A stretch of DNA of 64,000 nt from Ensifer oleiphilus (GTDB lineage Bacteria > Pseudomonadota > Alphaproteobacteria > Rhizobiales > Rhizobiaceae). This document shows positions 36,845-46,154 of this stretch, one piece after another. The notes under the pieces are model-generated. The model worked only from the letters and a program-made list of their open reading frames with translations. It was not told the origin of the DNA and did not search any database. Where the stretch lies: positions 496,001 to 560,000 of the forward strand of contig NZ_JABWDU010000003.1 in assembly GCF_013371465.1 (NCBI RefSeq), read 5' to 3'. A program made the translations under genes and the position numbers. Numbering within the stretch: the stretch's first letter is position 1; each line of letters opens with the position of its first letter.

Positions 36845-37768
36845 TTGGCCGGATTTTTGATCAAACGTGTTCTGCAGGCGGTGTTCGTCGTTTTCGTCGT
36901 AACGCTCACTGTCTCCTTTGCCATCCGCCTGACGGGCGACCCGGCACTGATGCTCGCTCAAGGCGCTGGCAGCATCACCGAAGAAGACCTTGCGCGCATC
37001 CGCGAGGCGCTCGGGCTCAACCAGCCGTTCATGGCACAGTATTTCGCCTTCATCAAAGGCCTGTTCGTCTTCGATTTCGGCCGCTCTTTCATGGGCGGAA
37101 CGCCGGTCTCGCAGCTGATCGCCGCTGCGCTGCCCGCCACGATGATGCTCGCCTTCGCGTCGCTCATCGTCTCGATCATCATTTCGATCCCGCTCGGCAT
37201 CAAGGCCGCGGTTGCCCGCGGCAAGTGGGCAGACCAGGCGATCCGCATCCTCTCGCTCGTCGGCCTGTCCTTCCCGAACTTCTGGCTGGCGATCATGCTG
37301 GTGCTGTTGTTCTCGATCACTCTGAAATGGCTGCCGCCGAGCGGCATGGACGGATTTGCAAGCTTCATCATGCCGGCCGTCACCATGGGCATCATCCTGA
37401 CGGCGACCAATGTGCGCCTGGTGCGCACGGCGATGCTCGAAACGCTGCAGTCGCAATACATCATGGTCGCCCGCGCCAAGGGGCTCAGCGAGAGCAAGGT
37501 GCTCTACAAGCACGCCCTTCGCAACTGCGCGATCCCGCTGATCACCTATTTCGGCCTCCAGTTCGGCGGCCTGCTCGGGGGCATCGTCGTCGTGGAGCGC
37601 GTGTTCAACTGGCCGGGCATGGGCACGCTTGCCTTCGACGCGGTCGGCGCGCGCGACTATCCCGTGCTGCAGGCTGTCATCACCGTGCTCTCGCTGATGA
37701 TCGTCGGCGTCAACCTCATCGTCGACATCGCCTATGGCCTCGTCGACCCGCGCATCCGGACGGAGTGA
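36845..37768 (+). CDS. Peptide ABC transporter permease (DppB type)
   Basis: 307 residues from TTG 36845, preceded by AAGGGCGGG. Six membrane helices and the coupling loop with AKGLSESKVLYKHALRNCAI, the EAA motif of the family. N-terminal GFLIKRVLQAVFVVFVV is typical of DppB. Forms the channel with the next permease. Confidence 0.93.
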   Translation: MAGFLIKRVLQAVFVVFVVTLTVSFAIRLTGDPALMLAQGAGSITEEDLARIREALGLNQPFMAQYFAFIKGLFVFDFGRSFMGGTPVSQLIAAALPATMMLAFASLIVSIIISIPLGIKAAVARGKWADQAIRILSLVGLSFPNFWLAIMLVLLFSITLKWLPPSGMDGFASFIMPAVTMGIILTATNVRLVRTAMLETLQSQYIMVARAKGLSESKVLYKHALRNCAIPLITYFGLQFGGLLGGIVVVERVFNWPGMGTLAFDAVGARDYPVLQAVITVLSLMIVGVNLIVDIAYGLVDPRIRTE

Positions 37769-37772
37769 GCCG

Positions 37773-38627
37773 ATGACCACCAAGGCCGCAAACACCCGCT
37801 TTGCTCGTTTCCGCAATCTCGAATTCATCCTCGGCGCGCTGCTTGCCGGCGGCATGTGCCTCGCCGTCCTCTTGTCCGGCGTGCTTTTCCCCGGTGGCGC
37901 CGACAAGATCGATCTGATGGCGCGACTGACGCCACCCTTTGTCAACTGGGCGCACCCATTCGGAACCGATCCGCTCGGCCGCGACGTGCTCGCGCGCGTC
38001 GTCGCCGGCGGCAAGATTTCGCTGCTGGTCGGCTTCACATCGGTCGCCGGCGCCGTTGTCGTCGGCGTGGTGATGGGCCTGGTCTCCGGCTACTATCGCG
38101 GCTTCTGGGACATGGTGGTCATGCGCTTTGCCGACGTGCAATTGGCGCTGCCTTTCATCCTGCTTGCCATCACCTTCATCGCCATCGTTGGCGGCGGCCT
38201 GACCAACACCATCATTCTGCTCATCGTGTCGCAGTGGGTGCAGTACGCCCGCCTCGTGCGCGGCTCGGTTCTGTCGCTGCGCGAGCGCGAGTTCATACAG
38301 TCGGCCCGCGCCATCGGCGTTCGCGACTACAAGATCCTGTTCCAGCACCTGCTGCCGAACCTCATCGGCCCAGTCATCGTGTTGATGACGCTGAACGTCG
38401 CCAACAATATCCTGCTCGAAAGCAGCCTGACCTTCCTCGGCCTCGGCGTCGACCCGTTGATCCCGAGTTGGGGCGGCATGCTCGCCGATGGCCGCACCTA
38501 CCTGCAGAACGCCTGGTGGGTCAGCGTCTTCCCCGGCCTTGCAATCCTTCTCACCGTCCTTGGCCTCAACCTTCTCGGCGACTGGCTGCGCGACAGTCTC
38601 GACCCAACAGGCAGAACTTCACGATGA
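37773..38627 (+). CDS. Peptide ABC transporter permease (DppC type)
   Basis: 284 residues from ATG 37773, 4 bases after the previous stop. Six helices; NWAHPFGTDPLGRDVLARV is the DppC N-terminal signature and ARAIGVRDYKILFQHLLPNL the coupling loop. Its stop overlaps the start of the M14 gene by ATGA (38624-38627), so peptidase and transporter are co-translated. Confidence 0.93.
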   Translation: MTTKAANTRFARFRNLEFILGALLAGGMCLAVLLSGVLFPGGADKIDLMARLTPPFVNWAHPFGTDPLGRDVLARVVAGGKISLLVGFTSVAGAVVVGVVMGLVSGYYRGFWDMVVMRFADVQLALPFILLAITFIAIVGGGLTNTIILLIVSQWVQYARLVRGSVLSLREREFIQSARAIGVRDYKILFQHLLPNLIGPVIVLMTLNVANNILLESSLTFLGLGVDPLIPSWGGMLADGRTYLQNAWWVSVFPGLAILLTVLGLNLLGDWLRDSLDPTGRTSR

Positions 38628-40363
38628 CCACAATATTCGAAGGGACCTTCGAGCGTACGCTCGACACCATGCTCGCAACCTACGGCAAGGAGGCCGCCCG
38701 CGGCACCCGACTGGAGGCATGGCTCTTCGATGACCGTGAAAGCCGCAAGGCGGCCGAGCAGAAGCTCGCCGCCTTCGGCGTCGAGGCAAAGCTCCGGAGC
38801 GCCTACAAGCCGCTGTTGCATTTCTTCCTGGAGGAGATCGATCTCGAGGCGGTGAAGCACATCGACATCCGCTATCCGCAGCCGCAAAACTGCCCGGCGA
38901 ACCGCTTTCTGCTCGAGGCCTATCCACTGGCAGCACTGGTCGGCGATGCGGAGATCACCTTTGCCGGCGGCAGCGACCAGGCCCTGACCTACGACGTCGC
39001 GCTGACCTTTGCCGACGGCCGCACGCAAACACACGCCGTGTTCGCCCCGAACCGCCAGCACACCGACTTCATCGGCGAAACGCTGCTGTCCCCAACCGGC
39101 TGGATACGCCTTGACGACACGAGCAGCAAGCGGCGGGAATGCCATCTCGAAACCGATTATGAGCGGCTGTTTACAGGCGCCATGCGGGCGATCGCCGAAC
39201 ATGGCTGGGGCGACAGCGAACCCTATTTCGACGAACTCAACATCCGCGCGACGCTGCCGATCAACGACCTGCGGCTGCCGGTCGGCGAAGAGGTCGTCAG
39301 CCTGCGCGAGGCGCTGCACGAGGATTTCTATTTCTCGCTGCTCGAAGTCTTCCAGAAGAAGTCCGGCCGCCCGCTCGGCGATCGTGGGTTGAAGCCCGGC
39401 CAGATCGTGCCGGAAATCATCTTTGCCGACAGCAAACCGACGATCCGGGTGGAGACGCGACCACTCGCGACGGCCGATGCCGAAGGCGAGAGCCAGCCTA
39501 TCGACACGGCGCAGGCGCCGCTCGCCGTCTCCCAGATCCATGCCGAACTGGAAAAGGTCGGCGGACAGCCGTTCGATGCGCATTCGCGCGCCGGCCGCCC
39601 GGTCAAGGCGCGTTACCACAAGGGCAGCGATGCTGCCGTGATGATCAGCGGCGGCCAGCATCCCAACGAGACCACCGGCATCGTCGGCGCGCTGCGGGCC
39701 GCCCAGACGCTCGCCACTCTCCCCGGCGCGCACTTCACGATCTCGCCGCTCGAAAACCCGGATGGTTACGCAGTTCACCAGCGGTTGCGTGCCGACAACC
39801 CTTTGCACATGCATCACGCCGCCCGCTACACCGCCCTTGGCGACGACCTCGAATACCGCGCCGGTACCGCGCTCAACGAGCGCGCGATCCGCAACGAGGC
39901 GGATGCGCTGTCGGGCGCCGAGCTTCACGTCAATTTGCACGGCTACCCCTCGCACGAGTGGACGCGACCGCTGTCGGGTTATGTGCCGCGCGGCTTTGCG
40001 ATGTGGACCTTGCCGAAGGGCTTCTTCCTGATCATGCGCCACCATGCCGATTGGGAGACACGCGCCGAACAGCTGATCGAGGCGGTCACGGCGCGTCTCG
40101 CCGCAGTCCCCGGTCTGCTTGCCTACAACAACCGGCAGATAGCACTTTACGAAACCCATGCCGGAGAAACCGGCTTCCGCATCATCAACGGCTTCCCCTG
40201 CATGATCTCCGTCGACGATCGCCACAAGGCGCCGCTGACGCTGATCACGGAGTATCCCGATGAAACCATCTATGGCGACGCCTTCGTGGCCGGCCATGAC
40301 GCTCAACGCGAGACGGTTCTGGCGGCCTATGAGGCGTTTCAATCGATGATGGCAGTGGCGTAG
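38624..40363 (+). CDS. M14-family zinc carboxypeptidase-like protein
   Basis: 579 residues. The C-terminal half has the M14 metal motif HPNET (H346, E349; HXXE) and a later His in ELHVNLHGYPSHEW (H435 or H439); the remaining catalytic Glu is probably in the LITEYPDE or ETGF region. The first 320 residues form a domain I do not recognise. No signal peptide, so it acts in the cytoplasm on imported peptides or amides, releasing amino acids. ATGA overlap with the permease gene links it to uptake. A 34-bp segment of its 3' part (40189-40222) recurs in a remnant at 62604-62637. Relatives include succinylglutamate desuccinylase-like M14 enzymes. Confidence 0.85.
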   Translation: MTTIFEGTFERTLDTMLATYGKEAARGTRLEAWLFDDRESRKAAEQKLAAFGVEAKLRSAYKPLLHFFLEEIDLEAVKHIDIRYPQPQNCPANRFLLEAYPLAALVGDAEITFAGGSDQALTYDVALTFADGRTQTHAVFAPNRQHTDFIGETLLSPTGWIRLDDTSSKRRECHLETDYERLFTGAMRAIAEHGWGDSEPYFDELNIRATLPINDLRLPVGEEVVSLREALHEDFYFSLLEVFQKKSGRPLGDRGLKPGQIVPEIIFADSKPTIRVETRPLATADAEGESQPIDTAQAPLAVSQIHAELEKVGGQPFDAHSRAGRPVKARYHKGSDAAVMISGGQHPNETTGIVGALRAAQTLATLPGAHFTISPLENPDGYAVHQRLRADNPLHMHHAARYTALGDDLEYRAGTALNERAIRNEADALSGAELHVNLHGYPSHEWTRPLSGYVPRGFAMWTLPKGFFLIMRHHADWETRAEQLIEAVTARLAAVPGLLAYNNRQIALYETHAGETGFRIINGFPCMISVDDRHKAPLTLITEYPDETIYGDAFVAGHDAQRETVLAAYEAFQSMMAVA

Positions 40364-40582
40364 CGCTCGTGTTCAGGACAACGCCCAAAGGACGCAACGG
40401 GACTTTGGTTCGATAGCGTCTCATCCGCCTTCAGCAGTCAACGTCAAACAGAGTCGGCCGGCGGCAAAATCGGCCGCGGGGAGAGCCGATCTGCGTGTGT
40501 CTGTTGTGATTGGGGAACCTTTCGCAGCTTGCGATGTTGAACTCCCATGAGCTTGTGATCTCGCAACGCCACGGAGACGCAG

Positions 40583-40855
40583 ATGAAATTGGAGAAGATC
40601 GGCAGGGCGAGGTTGAAGCTGCGCCTACCTCTCTATCGACATGTTCTGGCCGACTTGAAGAGCCGTTCTTTGAGCGAGATTTTCGTCGCCTATGCCGAAG
40701 CGTCAATGCAGCTTGATGCCCTGCGGTCGAGTGATCACCCTGACCAGTCCTTGATTGAGGAATACGAGCGAACCTGCAGGGAGATCGAAAACAGCATCGA
40801 ACCGTACCTGCGCATGTTTCGACCACCCCTGACCATGGGTGGTCGCTCAGGGTAG
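40583..40855 (+). CDS. Small hypothetical protein
   Basis: 90 residues from ATG 40583, with GGAG at 40572-40575 upstream. Mixed charged helix-forming sequence (LKLRLPLYRHVLADLKSRSL; DQSLIEEYERTCREIENSI); no known domain seen. Composition and a plausible start support a real gene, but there is no further evidence. The 219 bases before it show no clear signal apart from a GC-rich segment. Confidence 0.45.
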   Translation: MKLEKIGRARLKLRLPLYRHVLADLKSRSLSEIFVAYAEASMQLDALRSSDHPDQSLIEEYERTCREIENSIEPYLRMFRPPLTMGGRSG

Positions 40856-41016
40856 ACCGCGGAGAAGGACGACACTTCCATGCGACCGTTCCGGCTGCAC
40901 TACCGGGCCGTCATCATGTCCCAGCTTGGCCGGAGCGAGCCCGAGGCTGGACAAGAACGTGCCTCGCCGATGGAACTCACACGCCTCACGGGCGTTACTC
41001 CACCGGAGGTGCAGTC

Positions 41017-41208
41017 ATGTCCAAACATACCCCTGAGCGACGTTTGAATCCGCAACCGCCCAAACCTGTGTTCGATGTTGTGGAACATTGCGTCCGGCAC
41101 AGCATAAACAGCAAGGAACAGGGAAAGCTGCTTTCCCTATTGGGAAGGTTCGCGAGCAGACATGAGCTCGAAACCAACGCCCCGTCAAAACCGCCGCGCT
41201 TTCGCTGA
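41017..41208 (+). CDS. Small hypothetical protein
   Basis: 63 residues behind a good ribosome site (GGAGG at 41005-41009). Contains DVVEHCVRHSINSKEQGKLL and GRFASRHEL; no recognised family. Possibly expressed, function unknown. Confidence 0.4.
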   Translation: MSKHTPERRLNPQPPKPVFDVVEHCVRHSINSKEQGKLLSLLGRFASRHELETNAPSKPPRFR

Positions 41209-41323
41209 GCGATATGCGGAAACTGTCAGGCCAGTGCGCGAGAGCCGAAGCGGCTCCGTTGTTCCCACTGCTGCGCGAATGAGCGTAGCGCGGCGACCGG
41301 CGCGAGCTGAAAACAACCGCCCG

Positions 41324-42739
41324 TCAGGCGTTCACCGTCTTTAGCACCGCCACGCCACTAGCGTCGCGCTGCTTCACCGCTTCGATATCGCGATAGCCGT
41401 CTGCGGGGTGAGCCTTGGGCAGATATGGACCTTCGCCGAAGAGTTTTTCGCGCAACGTGCCCGGCCTGTACGTCGTGGGATAGGCTCCGCGCTTTTGCAA
41501 CTCTGGCACGATGTGCGCGACGACGTCCTCGAAACTGTCCGGCGTCACCGCATAGGCAATGTTGAAGCCATCAACATCCGTGTCGTGCACCCATTCCTGC
41601 AGGATGTCGGAGATACGGGTCGGCGAACCGACGAACACCGGGCCCATACCGCCGATACCGCCGAACTGGGCGAGTTCGTCGATGGTCCAGGACTTGTCGC
41701 CGCCGGCAATATGCTCGACGAAGGAGTGGATCGCATTCGTCTCGATCTTTTCGACGACGTCGGTCGGGGCGTACTGGCCGAAATCGATACCGCTCCAGCC
41801 CGACATGAACGTCAGTGAACCGTCGTAGGAAACGTAACTCTTGTAATCCTCGAACTTCCGCTGTGCCTTCTCTTCAGTCTCGTCGGTTATGATCGTGATC
41901 AACGTGTAGATATAGACTTTCTTCGGGTCGCGGCCGGCATCGGCGATACGTTGACGGATATCGGCGACATAGGCCTTCAGCACGGACTTCGTCGGTGCTG
42001 CCACGAAGATGCATTCCGCATGGGCTGCGGCAAAGGCCTTTCCGGGGCCAGAGGCGCCAGCTTGATAAAGCACTGGCGTGCGTTGCGGCGACGGCTCCGT
42101 CAGGCCATAGCCAGGAACCTCGAAGAACTTGCCCTTGTGAGCGATTTCATGGACCTTTTCCGGATGGGTGAAGACGCGCTTGTTTCCGTCGCGCACCACC
42201 GCGCCTTCTTCCCAAGATCCTTCCAGTAGTTTGTAGAGCACCTCGACATATTCGGCGGCGACCTCGTAGCGATTGTCGTGCTTGCGCAAGCCGCCCTGTC
42301 CGACATTCTTCGCACCGCTTTCCAGATAGGACGTGACAATGTTCCAGCCCAGCCGGCCCTTGGAATGGTGGTCGGCCGTCGCAAGGCGCCGGGCGAACGT
42401 ATAGGGATGCTCGAATGAGGTGGAAGCCGTGAGGCCGATGCCGAGATGCTCGGTGGCAAGAGCGATGGGCGCTACGAGCTGCAGCGGATCATTGACCGGA
42501 ATCTGCGCCGCCTGATGGATGGCATGATAGTTCGAGCCCTTGTAGACGTCGTAATAGCCGATGACGTCGGCGATGAAGATACCGTCAAAAACGCCGCGTT
42601 CCAGCGTGCGGGCCAGATCCTGCCAATAGTCAAGGTCCTTGTACTTCGAGGACTTGTCGCGCGGATGCGCCCAGAGGCCCGGCGACTGATGGCCGACACA
42701 GTTCATATCGAAGGCGTTGAAACGGATGTGACGTGTCAT
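41324..42739 (-). CDS. LLM-class flavin-dependent monooxygenase (NtaA/SnaA/DszA family)
   Basis: 471 residues from ATG 42739, behind GGAG at 7 bases; two further ATG upstream (42778, 42766) lack an RBS. Typical motifs: RFNAFDMNCVGHQSPGLWAH, IALATEHLGIGLTASTSFEH, RLGWNIVTSYLESGAKNVG and VLYQAGASGPGKAFAAAHAE. These FMNH2-dependent enzymes oxidise nitrilotriacetate, sulfones, dibenzothiophene derivatives or other organosulfur or amine compounds, and need a flavin reductase encoded elsewhere. It is downstream of a MetQNI-type importer, pointing to an organosulfur source. Confidence 0.92.
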   Translation of the reverse strand: MTRHIRFNAFDMNCVGHQSPGLWAHPRDKSSKYKDLDYWQDLARTLERGVFDGIFIADVIGYYDVYKGSNYHAIHQAAQIPVNDPLQLVAPIALATEHLGIGLTASTSFEHPYTFARRLATADHHSKGRLGWNIVTSYLESGAKNVGQGGLRKHDNRYEVAAEYVEVLYKLLEGSWEEGAVVRDGNKRVFTHPEKVHEIAHKGKFFEVPGYGLTEPSPQRTPVLYQAGASGPGKAFAAAHAECIFVAAPTKSVLKAYVADIRQRIADAGRDPKKVYIYTLITIITDETEEKAQRKFEDYKSYVSYDGSLTFMSGWSGIDFGQYAPTDVVEKIETNAIHSFVEHIAGGDKSWTIDELAQFGGIGGMGPVFVGSPTRISDILQEWVHDTDVDGFNIAYAVTPDSFEDVVAHIVPELQKRGAYPTTYRPGTLREKLFGEGPYLPKAHPADGYRDIEAVKQRDASGVAVLKTVNA

Positions 42740-42911
42740 GGCATTCTCCAGCACATTGACCGTCATGCTGGTCCCCATCCTATGAATTAAAGATACAATC
42801 CATAAATTACGTGAACTACTTCTGCGAAACAGAGAGAATTTTCCAATTCCAGACGGGAGACAGAAATATTAGCACTGCCGGCCGGCGCTTCGAAGGCCGC
42901 CAGCCCCTTCC

Positions 42912-43568
42912 TCAGTTGCGATGGTCGAGGCGGGCAACGAGCCGGTCGCCGAGCCACTGGATGCCGCAGACGAGCACGATGAGAACGGCAACGACCGCGA
43001 TCATGACCGCGGTCTCGAAGCGCTGGTAGCCGTAGCGGATGGCAAGGTCGCCGAGCCCGCCGGCGCCGATCGCACCGGCCATGGCCGAGGCGCCGATGAG
43101 AGTGACCAATGTCACGGTGAAGCCGGCGACGATGCCGGGCATTGCCTCCGGGATCAGCACTTCGCGGATGATGGTCCAGCGATTGCCCCCCATGGCACGC
43201 ACGGCCTCGATCAGCCCGCGCTCTACCTCGCGCAGCGACACTTCGGCGATGCGGGCGTAATAGGGCGTCGCGGCGATCGCCAGGGGCACGATTGCCGCCC
43301 AAGTGCCGATCGATGTCCCGACGATCACGCGCGTCACGGGAATAAGCGCCACCAGCAGGATGATGAAAGGCACGGAGCGGAAGCCGTTGATCACCGCACC
43401 GAGCGCGCGATTGACCGCGAGGTTCTCCGCAATGCCACCGCGCGCGGTCGCCACCAGTGCAAGCCCGATCGGCAGACCGAAAACGAGCGAGATGAGGCCG
43501 GAGGCAGCCGTCATCACGAGGGTTTCCCAGAGCGAGCGGACGAGAAGTTCAAGCATGATCGGCGACAT
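42912..43568 (-). CDS. metI: MetI-type ABC transporter permease
   Basis: 218 residues from ATG 43568 (ATG 43556 possible). Five helices; GLPIGLALVATARGG, FRSVPFIILLVALIPVTRVI and the EAA loop EAVRAMGGNRWTIIREVLIP are typical of MetI. The start overlaps the ATPase gene end by 20 bases. Partner of MetN and MetQ. Substrate methionine or a related sulfur compound. Confidence 0.9.
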   Translation of the reverse strand: MSPIMLELLVRSLWETLVMTAASGLISLVFGLPIGLALVATARGGIAENLAVNRALGAVINGFRSVPFIILLVALIPVTRVIVGTSIGTWAAIVPLAIAATPYYARIAEVSLREVERGLIEAVRAMGGNRWTIIREVLIPEAMPGIVAGFTVTLVTLIGASAMAGAIGAGGLGDLAIRYGYQRFETAVMIAVVAVLIVLVCGIQWLGDRLVARLDHRN

Positions 43569-44619
43569 GGCCGAGGACCTCCACCTGTGCGCCGAGGCGC
43601 TCGACAAAAGAAACAAGACCTGCCGTCGAGGCTGCCGGCAGGGCGATGAAGAAGCGCCCTACGGGCTGCTTCTGGATATGGTCGACGCCACCATGGATCA
43701 GTCGATACCCGCCCGGAAACGCCTTCGAAAGGTCCTGGAAGAGCGGGCCGGTCGCGGCGGGCCCGGCGATGTCGATGCTCAGCACCACATCGCCGGGCCC
43801 CTCCGATAGAAGTGTCTGAGCGATATGGGCCGGCAGTTGCGGACGGATGCCGCTCAACAGGCTCTTCGTCGTTTCCGCCTTTGGCGTTGCGAACACCTGC
43901 CAGACCGGCCCTTGCTCGACGATGCGACCCGCGTCGATGACGGCCACGCGGTCTGCGATATTACGCACCACCTCCATCTCATGAGTGATGAGCAGGATCG
44001 TCAGGCCGAGCTTGCTGTTGATGTCCTTGAGAAGCGCCAGGATCGAACGTGTCGTCTCGGGGTCAAGGGCCGACGTCGCTTCGTCGGACAAGAGCAGAGC
44101 CGGGCTCGCCGCCAGCGCCCGGGCGATGCCGACACGCTGTTTCTGGCCGCCGGAAAGTGCTGACGGATAGGCCCTCGCCTTGTCGGACAGACCGACCAGC
44201 TCCAGTAGTTCGGCCGCCCGCGCCAGCCGCTTTGCCTTCGGCCACCCCTCGATTTTCAGAGGCAGCGCCACGTTTTCCTCGACCGTCTTGGCCGACAGCA
44301 GGTTGAAGTGCTGGAAAATCATGCCGATGCGACGCCGGAGCGGTTGCAGCGCGGCCTCGCCAAGGCCGGTAATCTCGCGGCCTTCGATCTCGATGCTACC
44401 TCCATCCGGCCGTTCGAGGCCGTTAAGGCAGCGAATGAGCGTCGATTTTCCCGCACCGCTTCGCCCGATGATGCCAAGGATTTCACCCCGTCTGACGCCG
44501 AGCGAGACCCCGTCGAGGGCAGCCGTCTCACCAAAGCGACGGCGAACGTCGGCAAGCCGGATGACGTCGCCGCTATCGGCAGTCGTTTCGGCCGGCGTCC
44601 ACGACACATGTCTGTTCAT
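43549..44619 (-). CDS. metN: MetN-type ABC transporter ATP-binding protein with NIL domain
   Basis: 356 residues from ATG 44619. Walker A IIGRSGAGKSTLI, signature [15 protein letters not shown], Walker [13 protein letters not shown], then the C-terminal NIL regulatory domain (about 275-350; VLSIDIAGPAATGPLF) that binds methionine in MetN and gives trans-inhibition. Drives uptake by MetI/MetQ. Confidence 0.93.
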   Translation of the reverse strand: MNRHVSWTPAETTADSGDVIRLADVRRRFGETAALDGVSLGVRRGEILGIIGRSGAGKSTLIRCLNGLERPDGGSIEIEGREITGLGEAALQPLRRRIGMIFQHFNLLSAKTVEENVALPLKIEGWPKAKRLARAAELLELVGLSDKARAYPSALSGGQKQRVGIARALAASPALLLSDEATSALDPETTRSILALLKDINSKLGLTILLITHEMEVVRNIADRVAVIDAGRIVEQGPVWQVFATPKAETTKSLLSGIRPQLPAHIAQTLLSEGPGDVVLSIDIAGPAATGPLFQDLSKAFPGGYRLIHGGVDHIQKQPVGRFFIALPAASTAGLVSFVERLGAQVEVLGHVADHA

Positions 44620-44640
44620 TCTGGTTCCCTTCCGGAAACG

Positions 44641-44682
44641 CCGAGACAGCCCCCATGGCCCTGGCCATGGGGGCTGTCTCGG
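44641..44682. other. Perfect 20-bp inverted repeat between metQ and metN
   Basis: 44641-44660 and 44663-44682 are exact inverted complements separated by CT, giving a 20-bp hairpin in the 79-base spacer. No T-run. Its position after a binding-protein gene fits an mRNA stabiliser or processing site; its length and perfection are unusual for that. Confidence 0.75.
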
Positions 44683-44698
44683 CTGCTCTTCACATGCC

Positions 44699-45547
44699 TC
44701 AGTAGGCGCTGATGCCCGTGCCCTTGTAGACACGATCGAACTCGGCCTTCACGACGTCGTTCTGGTAGGCTTCGATAAGCGGCTTCACCCAGGGCTGGTC
44801 CTTCGATTCCTCGCGCACCGCAATGAAGTTGCGGTAGGGATTGTCGGCGACCGGCTCCTGTGCGATGCGGTTGTCCGGCGTCAGACCGCTTTTCAGAGCC
44901 CAGTCCGTGTTGACGACGGCGGCATCGAGGTCATCGACCGACCGACCGACGATACCGGCGTCAAGCTCCTTGATCGCGACATTCTTCGGGTTCTCGACGA
45001 TATCGGCAATCGTCGCCAGGATGCCGGTTCCTTCCTTGAGCTTGATCACGCCCTCGTTCTGCAGGACGCGAAGCGCGCGGCCCTCGTTGGATGGATCGTT
45101 CGGCACGCCGATGACGGCACCCTCCGGCAGATCCGCAATCTTGGCGTGCTTCTTCGAATAGAGGCCGATCGGCCAGACACCGGTGTAACCGACCGGAACG
45201 ATCTTGTAGCCGTGCGCCTTGATCTGGTTTTCGAGGTAGGGAAGGTGCTGGAAGGCGTTTGCATCGACGTCACCGCGGGCAAGCGCCTCGTTCGGCTGGG
45301 TATAGTCATTGAAGACCACGGTCTCGATGGTCAGGCCTTTCTTGGCGGCTTCCGCCGTCACGGCGCGCCAGACGTCCTCGTCTTCGCCGGAGATGATGCC
45401 GACCTTGAGCTCCTTCTTGTCTTCAGCGACCGCGGGTGCAGGCGCAGAGAGGCTAACGGCAGTGACCGCGGCCGCAGCAAAAGCGGAAAGGGCGGCGCGG
45501 CGTGAAAGGAGTACGGTTTCCAGGAGGCTTGTGCGGATCTTCGACAT
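44699..45547 (-). CDS. metQ: MetQ-type substrate-binding protein
   Basis: 282 residues from ATG 45547. Signal peptide ends at APAVA-E (about residue 41); no lipobox Cys is seen, so it is probably a free periplasmic protein. NLPA-lipoprotein family motifs: VGIISGEDEDVWRAVTAEA, NDYTQPNEALARGDVDANAF, QHLPYLENQIKAHG and AIGVPNDPSNEGRAL-like PNDPSNEGRALRVLQNEG. First gene of the metQNI-monooxygenase unit. Upstream palindrome GAAACA-CGAT-TGTTTC is a candidate operator. Ligand likely methionine or another sulfur compound. Confidence 0.92.
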   Translation of the reverse strand: MSKIRTSLLETVLLSRRAALSAFAAAAVTAVSLSAPAPAVAEDKKELKVGIISGEDEDVWRAVTAEAAKKGLTIETVVFNDYTQPNEALARGDVDANAFQHLPYLENQIKAHGYKIVPVGYTGVWPIGLYSKKHAKIADLPEGAVIGVPNDPSNEGRALRVLQNEGVIKLKEGTGILATIADIVENPKNVAIKELDAGIVGRSVDDLDAAVVNTDWALKSGLTPDNRIAQEPVADNPYRNFIAVREESKDQPWVKPLIEAYQNDVVKAEFDRVYKGTGISAY

Positions 45548-46154
45548 GGTGATCTTGCTTTCGCGATTGGGAGGATCAACTTCGAAACACGATTGTTTCT
45601 GCCTCAAAAATCGCAAATGCCGCCTTTGTGAACAACGAATGGCGATTTATGGAGGGTCAGGAACGGGAACTTTCCCTATCGCCCTACTCCACCTCGGCGA
45701 AATATATTTTCTATCAAATTTATCGACTAATAAGATTTTCAGCGAGACCGAACCAGGTTGCGTGCGTTTGCGGGCTGGATTGTCGGAATGACCGCATAAG
45801 CGCCCGGACGGCAATCTGGCCAACAGGCTTGTGGCAACGAACCACCGACTGGCAGACACCAGGATTACTTCAAGCGCGATGGCGTGCCGCACCCTTCGAC
45901 AACAGCATGGTTTCTTTTCGATCCGCGGCCACCCCATTACACATATAATCTATATAACCTATAGTCTTTTTGTGGATTGGGATTGATCCCTTTGATCGCC
46001 TGGCGCCGCACTCGCTATCCCAATGATCAACTGTTCATCTTTTGCCGCCGTGGAATATTGGCATTCGACGTCGCCGCAGCGTTCAGGCCGCCCTCGATAG
46101 GCGAAAGACGCCCAGGAACATTTCCGGCAAGTTCGAGACGAACAGGAGACGACG
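45548..46154. other. Spacer between metQ and the adenylation-domain gene
   Basis: 607 bases. Near metQ: palindrome at 45584-45599. AT-rich block at about 45700-45735 may carry the metQ promoter. A second AT-rich block at 45941-45975 contains TATAAT (45944-45949) and the palindrome CTATA-TAACC-TATAG (45950-45964), probably the promoter or operator of the adenylation gene; no -35 box is clear. A SAM riboswitch was looked for and not found. Confidence 0.5.
45584..45599. promoter_or_regulatory. Palindrome upstream of metQ
   Basis: GAAACA-CGAT-TGTTTC has perfect 6-bp arms and lies 37 bases before the metQ ATG. Candidate operator for a sulfur or methionine regulator; not matched to a known factor. 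Confidence 0.45.

Noticed and set aside
37856-38623. N-terminal extension of the M14 protein across the permease gene
   Set aside because: It reads the permease gene in another frame; the ATG at 38624 makes a normal ATGA overlap.
38498-40342. 614-codon minus-strand frame opposite the M14 gene
   Set aside because: Shadow frame; the plus-strand gene has the M14 zinc motif and operon overlap.
45548-45750. Possible SAM riboswitch before metQ
   Set aside because: No conserved SAM-II or other riboswitch core could be recognised; only a palindrome is present.
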